Part shown: positions 57,901 through 64,000 of the stretch, one piece after another | How the letters are laid out: each line of letters opens with the position of its first letter | Numbering within the stretch: the stretch's first letter is position 1 | Assembly (NCBI GenBank): GCA_034359265.1 | Contig: CP136895.1 | Location: 5,830,501 to 5,894,500 of the forward strand | DNA from: Canna indica | Taxonomy: Eukaryota > Streptophyta > Magnoliopsida > Zingiberales > Cannaceae | Length of the DNA: 64,000 nucleotides | Reading direction: 5' to 3' | The notes under the pieces: generated by a model | Seen by the model: the letters and a program-made list of their open reading frames with translations, nothing else | Told to the model about the DNA's origin: nothing | Databases searched by the model: none | Position numbers and translations under genes: made by a program

Positions 57901-58100
57901 TCGAACTGTCTCGAAACATTTAGAAAATAATCATCCATCCGACGAGTTGATATGTTTCACGTACGCATCGACGAATCGGATATGATTTAGCAAAACCTTA
58001 GATCCGTTCGGAGATTGTATGTTCGTGTAAAAGAAGTAGATGATCTTTTATACGACGTACAATTCTTGAATTGTCCCTGATTGGACAATTTGGGAATATA

Positions 58101-58290
58101 GTTATTTGTACTGCACTTACGTTTTTATTTTAACTGTTAACTAATTATTCTAAAATTCGACAACATCTCCCTTGTTCTCCGATACGCGCCCAGATGATAT
58201 GCGTATTCGGAGAACTATAGGGAGATGCTGTCGAAATTTAGAATAATTAGTTAACAGTTAAAATAAAAACGTAAGTGCAGTACGAATAAC
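58101..58290 (+). other. 190-bp inverted repeat (hairpin) upstream of TNPD
   Basis: Same structure as 3631-3820. Here the variable stem position is A58160 opposite T58231, where element 2 has G3690 opposite C3761. The stem ends 75 bp before the TNPD start. Confidence 0.8.
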
Positions 58291-58364
58291 ATAAATCCCG
58301 AATGGAATAGGACAATCTCACCTAAAGACATTAACCAAAGAAATTGTCATTGATTGACAGAATC

Positions 58365-61300
58365 ATGTCGGCTGATCGAAGTTGGATGTACCGACATTTT
58401 GATCGTGGAGCTTTAACGAATGAGTTTCGATTAGGCGTAACGTACTTCCTAAATTTCGCCTATTCGAATCGGAATTTCGTTAGCATGGGTGATCAAATCC
58501 GATGTCCGTGCCGTATTTGTTCGAATGGACGATTTTTGGATCGGGAGACTGTCACTCTGCATCTATATACCAAAGGATTTACACCAAGATATTTTCTATG
58601 GACTTGTCACGGGGAGTCACGCGAAGTCGGGACGTCGAGCAATCCTGTCGTTCAGACATATGGTGAATCTTCCTCTGCTGGTGCTTCTTCATCCAGTCAA
58701 TGTAATCCCTATAGAACTATGATACTTGATAGTCTTGCAGGTCAATTCCACCTAAATGATAATGTTGATCGGCCAGTTCTTCAGACATCAGTCCCACCAG
58801 ATACTACAGCGGTTGATATCACAGAAGTAGGGGCTGCGGTAGAGATTGAATTACCGAATAAAGAAGCTGCAGAATTTTACGAGATGTTGAAAGCTGTCGA
58901 TGAACCTTTGTATGAGAATTGTCCTAAATACACTAGGTTTTCAGCAATGACATAGCTCTTAAACATCAAGGCCGATTGTAATATCAGCGGAGTTGCGTAT
59001 GATCGGATTGCTGGATTGATTAATGGAATGCTGCCTACTGATAACAAGTTTGAGCCTACTTTTTATAAGACTAAAAAGCTAATGAGAAAATTGGGGCTTG
59101 GGTACGAAAAAATACACGCGTGCCAAAATAATTGCATTTTATATTATAAAGAAAATGTGCAGTTGGATAAATGCCCTGTATGTCAACACCCTCGTTACAA
59201 GGAGAAGAAATCGGTCCGACAGAAAAATATCCCGTTTAAGGTGCTTCGGTATTTTCCACTAACACCGAGGCTTCAAAGATTATTCATGTCGGAAAAGACA
59301 GCCCCCTACATGAGTTGGCATGCAAGAAGTCGTGATGATACAGTAATGACTCATCCATCTGACAGTGAAGCATGAAAACATTTGGATACATGTTATCCTT
59401 CATTTGCTATGGATACTAGAAATATCAGATTGGGATTGTGCACAGATGGTTTTAATCCGTTTGGACATTCTGCAACTCCTTATTCAGTTTGGCCAGTGCT
59501 GCTGACAGTTTATAATTTGCCACCGTCAATGTGCATGAAAGATGAATTTATTTATCTTTCGATGATTATTCCGGGTCCTAAGGGTCCGCGAAAAGAAATT
59601 GACATATTTCTCAGACCCTTGATAGATGAATTGAAAACATTGTGGACTGAGGGAGCTGTCACTTATGATTGTCATCGGAAGCAAAACTTCAATTTAAAGG
59701 CCGCGGTCTTGTGGACAATCAATGATTTCCCCGCGTACGGCATGTTGTCGGGTTGGAGCACTCACGGCCGACTCTCTTGCCCGTATTATATGGAACACTC
59801 TAAATCAATCAGTCTTCAGAACGGACGAAAAATCTCATTCTTTGATTGTCATCGTCGATTCCTACCGGTTCATCACCAGTATCGAAGGAATCGTAATAAA
59901 TTTACTAAGGGCAGAGTCGAAAGAGATGGGCCACCACCGATGTTGTCTGGTGAACAAATGTTAGCACGTGTTTCAGCACTTCCAGATATAGTATTTGGTC
60001 GCAATGAAAGAGTGTCAGGTTTTGGCCAAACACACAACTGGGTGAAAAAAAGTATCTTTTGGGAATTGCCCTATTGGAGTTCATTATTGATTCGACATAA
60101 TTTAGATGTCATGCACATTGAAAAAAATGTGTTTGATAATATTTTCAACACTGTGATGGATATTTCTGGAAAAACTAAAGATAATGTCAAAGCCCGACAT
60201 GATCTGAAAATACTTTGTAAAAGACCAGAGTTGGAGTTACAAGAGGTCAACAGACGATATCTGAAACCGAAGGCCCTATATGTGTTAAATAAACAACAGA
60301 TCAAAGATATTTGTCAATGGGTAAAAGAACTCAGATTACCCGATGGATATGCTTCAAACTTATCTCGATGTGTGAACGTCGATGATTGCAAAATATCAGG
60401 GATGAAGAGCCATGATTGTCATGTATTCATGCAGAGATTACTTTCGATCGCATTTCGAGATCTTCTACCTGATAATATTTGGGGTCCGTTGACTGAATTA
60501 AGTATGTTTTTTAGAAGCATCTGTGCAAATGTCCTTCGAGTCGAAGATATGTCAACACTTGAAAATAATATTGTTGAAATCATATGCAAGCTGGAGCAGT
60601 TTTTCCCTCCTGCATTTTTTGACTCGATGGAGCATCTACCGATACACTTGGCATACGAGGCACGAGTTGGTGGCCCCGTTCAATATCGTTGGATGTACTT
60701 ATTTGAAAGATACATGAATCGTCTGAAGAAAAAAGTAAAGAACACCGCAGCTGTTGAAGGATCAATATCTGAATCGTATATCATCCAAGAAATTTCAACA
60801 TTCTGCTCATTTTACTTTGAATCGACAGTACAGACAAGATTTGATCGTCTTCCACGTAACGACGGCGGGGGTGTTCGACATTCAGATGGACGTTTAAATA
60901 TATTTTGTCACTCTGGTCGTGCTTTTGGTTCTCGTCCATCTCGACACTTAAGCGATGAAGAGTATCATTTGGCACACTTGTATGTATTACTCAATTGCCC
61001 AGAGATTGAACAATTCATTGAAATATTTGACATTGAGATGGTGCAAAAATACTCTATTCACAACGATCAAGAATTGGAGACATTACGGAATCGTGATTTC
61101 CCTTCTTGGATTCAGACTTACAACAAAGATCACAGAGCTGAAATAGATGAAAAAATATTTGAGTTTGTTAGTGGACCGTCGCGACTTGTGTCGTGCTATA
61201 GCGGATATTTTGTTAACGGGTATAAATTTCACACGGTTGAATATTCATCTACAAAAAAGACGATGAATGCTGGGGTCTGCGTGAAAGGGACAACCTATGT

Positions 61301-61829
61301 TGAATGTGATATGGATTTCTATGGACTAGTGGAAGAAGTGATAGAGTTGCACTACTTCGGCTTGAAATCAGTTTTCCTATTTAGATGTCATTGGTTCGAT
61401 ACAACAGAAAGGGACATGAAAGTTCATCAAAAATACAAACTTGTTGATGTTAATTACAAATCGAAATTGGCAGCAAATGAGCCATTTATATTGGCATCAC
61501 AAGCCGAACAAGTATATTACGCGAAGTATCCGGCTCGAAATAAAGATAGAGCAGATTGGCGTGTAGTCTGTAAGACAAAAGGTAGAGGAAAAATTAATCC
61601 GATAGTAGGAGAAAATGATCCTCCTGGTTTCTATCAAGAAGATGATCTTCCTGCTGTGGATCATATTATTCCAATACTCGAGGATGCAGACACAACGTTA
61701 ATTCAATTAGAAGTTGAATATGCTGATGATGACGATCATGAAATTGAGGAAGCTGGAGATGAAGAAGATGACGAAGAGGAAGAAGAGGAAGAAGAAGAAG
61801 AATTCGAAGACTATTATATATTCAGATGA
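58365..61829 (+). pseudogene. TNPD-like CACTA transposase, two nonsense mutations
   Basis: Starts MSADRSWMYRHFDRG. It is the best-preserved copy: all domains are present and, after 59375, the frame is open for 815 codons through the rest of Transposase_21 (LCTDGFNPFG, MHIEKNVFDNI), DUF4218 and DUF4216. Stops: CAG to TAG at 58953-58955 and TGG to TGA at 59373-59375. CPYC is changed to CPYY near 59785. A 4-bp insertion near the end turns the terminal SDDEE into IFR with a stop at 61829. The TNPA gene begins 87 bp later. Two single-base transitions separate it from a full-length frame, so it is a recent pseudogene. Confidence 0.94.
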
Positions 61830-61916
61830 TGAGGAATAATTGTAAAGTATATATATTTTATTAAATATATCTCTACTATTTATACAATAATCTGATTATA
61901 TGTCTGTTCGACAGAT

Positions 61917-62607
61917 ATGTCTGGTCGTGGTTATCGACGCAGGAGAGCTTCGGAGTCTCCGATCGGTGAGACTCCAGCACTTACTCATGCTGCTGATCCT
62001 CCTGTTGCTGATCCTCATGAGGATGATACTGCCGAGGCTAGTACATCCAGACGCAGGCGGCCACGCGGGCCGAACAGGTGGCAGCCTCCACCAGCCACAG
62101 AGTCACGTAGATTGATCAGCGTGATTGGGGAGCGGTAATATATCATGAATTATGAATCATTACAAATTCATTATATCATAATATAATATTAAAATTTATT
62201 TTTGTTGTGCAGGTTCGAGCAAGAAGAAGTGCCGAGGAGCATTTCTTCTACTATTCGACGATACATGCACGGGGCATGGCCTACGTGGTCTCACGTGCCT
62301 AGCGAGCACGTCAACATGTTATGGCGCGAGTTTGAGGCACACATTTTTTTTTTTTTACATGCATGATGATATATTAAGAATTGGTACTGATATTATTATT
62401 TTGCAGGCTCGCTATACATGGGCCGAGGACCAGAGGTCCTTCATTTACGCTGCCTGGGAGTCTATTTCCCGGGCAAGGTACAACGGGCAGCTGGGGCAGG
62501 CTCGGTCCCGAGCGATGGCCCGAGCTGGGACCACTAACATCGCGGAGACTCGGGGATACGGCCCCAGTTGGATTACTCCGGATATATGGGACCAGCTCGT
62601 GGGGATA
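61917..62607 (+). pseudogene. TNPA-like (Transposase_24) gene, truncated in exon 3
   Basis: Exon 1 61917-62134, exon 2 62213-62336 and the first part of exon 3 from 62407. The frame is open to GYGPSWITPDIWDQLVG, after which the CACTA sequence ends and Helitron sequence begins. The intron 2 donor reads GAG|GCACAC, so it differs from the GCACGT of the other copies. The C-terminal half of the domain and the coiled coil are lost. Confidence 0.9.
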
Positions 62608-64000
62608 CCACATATATGGAGAAAAAAATTAATAATCAAAATTACCAATAAAAATTTGAATGCTACACATGAAAAGCTAAAATTCATTGTCCATGCTGAA
62701 ATTGGACGTCTCCTCAACCTTGACTCCTTTGTTCAGGTCAATGTTGGGAGCACTTAAGGAGAACATTGCGATGAAGGAAGAGAGAATTTCTTAGTTAAAA
62801 ACTGCACCAATCTCATGAACTCCCGAGGCCTTGCATGGATCACCTCCGGCGTGTTTACATGAATGATCACATGATTGTTCTACTGCTATTGATCATTGCA
62901 AGACCTCATCGGTTGTGATCACCGTCAATTTTTGTTTGGAAGAATATTCTTTGATCCCCTAGGAATGAGTGAGTTATACTATTTGAGAATTTTACTGAAC
63001 GTGGTTAGGATTTCAATATCTTTCGAGGATATTAGAACATTCAATGGTAAAGTTTACCAACTTTCAGATATGTATGCAATAATTTAGAGTTGATTGACGA
63101 TGACAAAGAATATGTAGATGCAATTAAAGAAGTAAGTACATGAAGATCATGTTTTGCTTTTAGAAAATTATTTGCTACATTATTATTATCGAACTCGATG
63201 TTTAGACCAGAATTCGTTTGGGAGGAGACTTAGAAATTATTAACTGAAGATATACCTTATTTGATAAAGCAAGTGTTACAAACGGAAAGGTATGAAAGCT
63301 ATATATTTGTTATATATATTTATTGTTATTTATTTATTACCAATTAATATATTAAATTTATATATTTTTGAATTTGAGATGTTGTCATTACTAATGATGA
63401 ACTCAAAGATGATTGTTTAGAGAAAATTGATTTTGATTCTAAAAAGATGTGGTAAAAGTTTGGATGACTTTTCTATAATGTCAAAATTATCTTGATCATC
63501 TACAAACATTAACAATCGCTTAATTGCTGAGGAATCGCGTTACAATCGGAGGAGATTGAGAGAGGAAAATTAAGAACAAGTTCAACACTTAACTTCGGAA
63601 CATAAACAAGTTTATGATAAGATATTGGATGTTGTTAAAAGAAAAAAATAGAGGTATTTTTTTTGTCTACAGTTATGGTGGAACCGGAAAGATATTTATT
63701 TGGAAAACTCTTGCATATGCACTTCGATCCGAAGAGAAAATTATTTTAACAGTTGCGTCCAGTGGAATATCATCTTTACTATTGATTGGTGGAAGAACAA
63801 CGCATTCTCGATTTCCGATCCATCTTAATTTGGATGAGGATTCTACTTGCAACATTAAACACGATTCTCTGTTGGCTGATTTATTAGTGAGAACAAGTTT
63901 AATTATTTGGAACGAAGCTCCAATGATGAATATGTATTATTCAGTTATATATTTATTAAATTTCACTAAATACAAATCTAATAGTTCGATTCTCTTAATT
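62608..64000 (+). mobile_element. Helitron helicase segment, apparently identical to 51353-52745
   Basis: From CCACATATATGGAG onward every stretch I compared is the same as in Helitron A with a constant offset of 11,255 bp and no insertion or deletion, up to the window end. It may be the distal part of Helitron B (after the CACTA insertion and a deletion), a very recent duplicate, or an assembly repeat. Confidence 0.85.
62896..64000 (+). pseudogene. Helitron helicase (PIF1-like) relic, partial
   Basis: Carries the same text as 51641-52745: SELYYLRILLNVV, DDDKEYVDAIKE, Walker A YGGTGKIFIWKTLAYAL, GGRTTHSRFPI and LIIWNEAPMM, with the same stop codons in the same places. The frame continues beyond the window. 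A helicase is not encoded intact. Confidence 0.85.

Larger units (their letters stand above)
56935..62607 (+). mobile_element. CACTA transposon (element 4), nested in element 3, 3' end lost
   Basis: Starts CACTACTACAAACTTG after TTA (56932-56934). It contains 5' subterminal repeats, TATA box (57242-57249), GC-rich leader with an AT microsatellite at 57553-57584, minisatellite, 190-bp hairpin, TNPD pseudogene and the first two and a half exons of TNPA. At about 62607 the TNPA exon 3 passes directly into Helitron helicase sequence, so the rest of TNPA and the 3' end are missing. Confidence 0.93.

Overview
This is a stretch of plant nuclear chromosome, probably monocot, made up almost entirely of transposable elements (TEs) layered inside one another. 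The plant origin rests on En/Spm-type CACTA elements with tnp2-class (TNPD-like) and Transposase_24 (TNPA-like) genes, Ty1/copia elements (one primed by initiator tRNA-Met), Helitrons, Tourist-, hAT- and Mutator-type MITEs, and one GC-rich intron-containing bHLH gene of plant subgroup Ia. I cannot name the species.

Layout. 1-2930: 3' half of a CACTA element (element 1) inserted into the 5' leader of a sister copy (element 2, 2931-9729). 10311-12582: an old, reversed, deleted CACTA. 13491-18777: a young, almost full-length copia element on the minus strand with near-identical LTRs and the target-site duplication (TSD) ACGTC. 19428-20281: Tourist-like MITE. 21792-23398: an intact four-exon bHLH gene, the only clearly functional host gene. 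24311-38560: an old minus-strand copia body that has received a palindromic Mutator-type MITE (26755-27405), a hAT-type MITE (37809-38281) and a solo-LTR-like element (28015-37132). That last element holds a hAT-like element (29092-36928), which in turn holds a complete CACTA (29474-36323). Exact TSDs of 5, 8 and 3 bp document this nest. 40795-40903: orphan exon of an NT-C2-like gene. 41033-47127: a decayed plus-strand copia. 47307-47743: pseudogene of a mitochondrial 2Fe-2S ferredoxin-like gene. 50375-54166: a rearranged Helitron abutting the start of a second one (54167-56223). 56224-62607: two more self-nested CACTA copies (elements 3 and 4). 62608-64000: Helitron helicase sequence that appears identical to 51353-52745.

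How the parts work together. Each CACTA copy carries, on one strand, the large catalytic TNPD-like gene followed about 75-90 bp later by a five-exon TNPA-like gene whose product should bind the GCAACGGC-type subterminal repeats. Every assessable TNPD copy is broken, while three TNPA copies are open throughout, so the family could persist only if an intact TNPD exists elsewhere. Upstream of TNPD every copy keeps a 26-bp minisatellite and a 190-bp inverted repeat. In the three good copies one stem position is G-C, A-U and G-U, which makes the hairpin the most promising undescribed element here. The other leading observation is the apparently identical 1.46-kb chimeric CACTA/Helitron segment present twice in the window.
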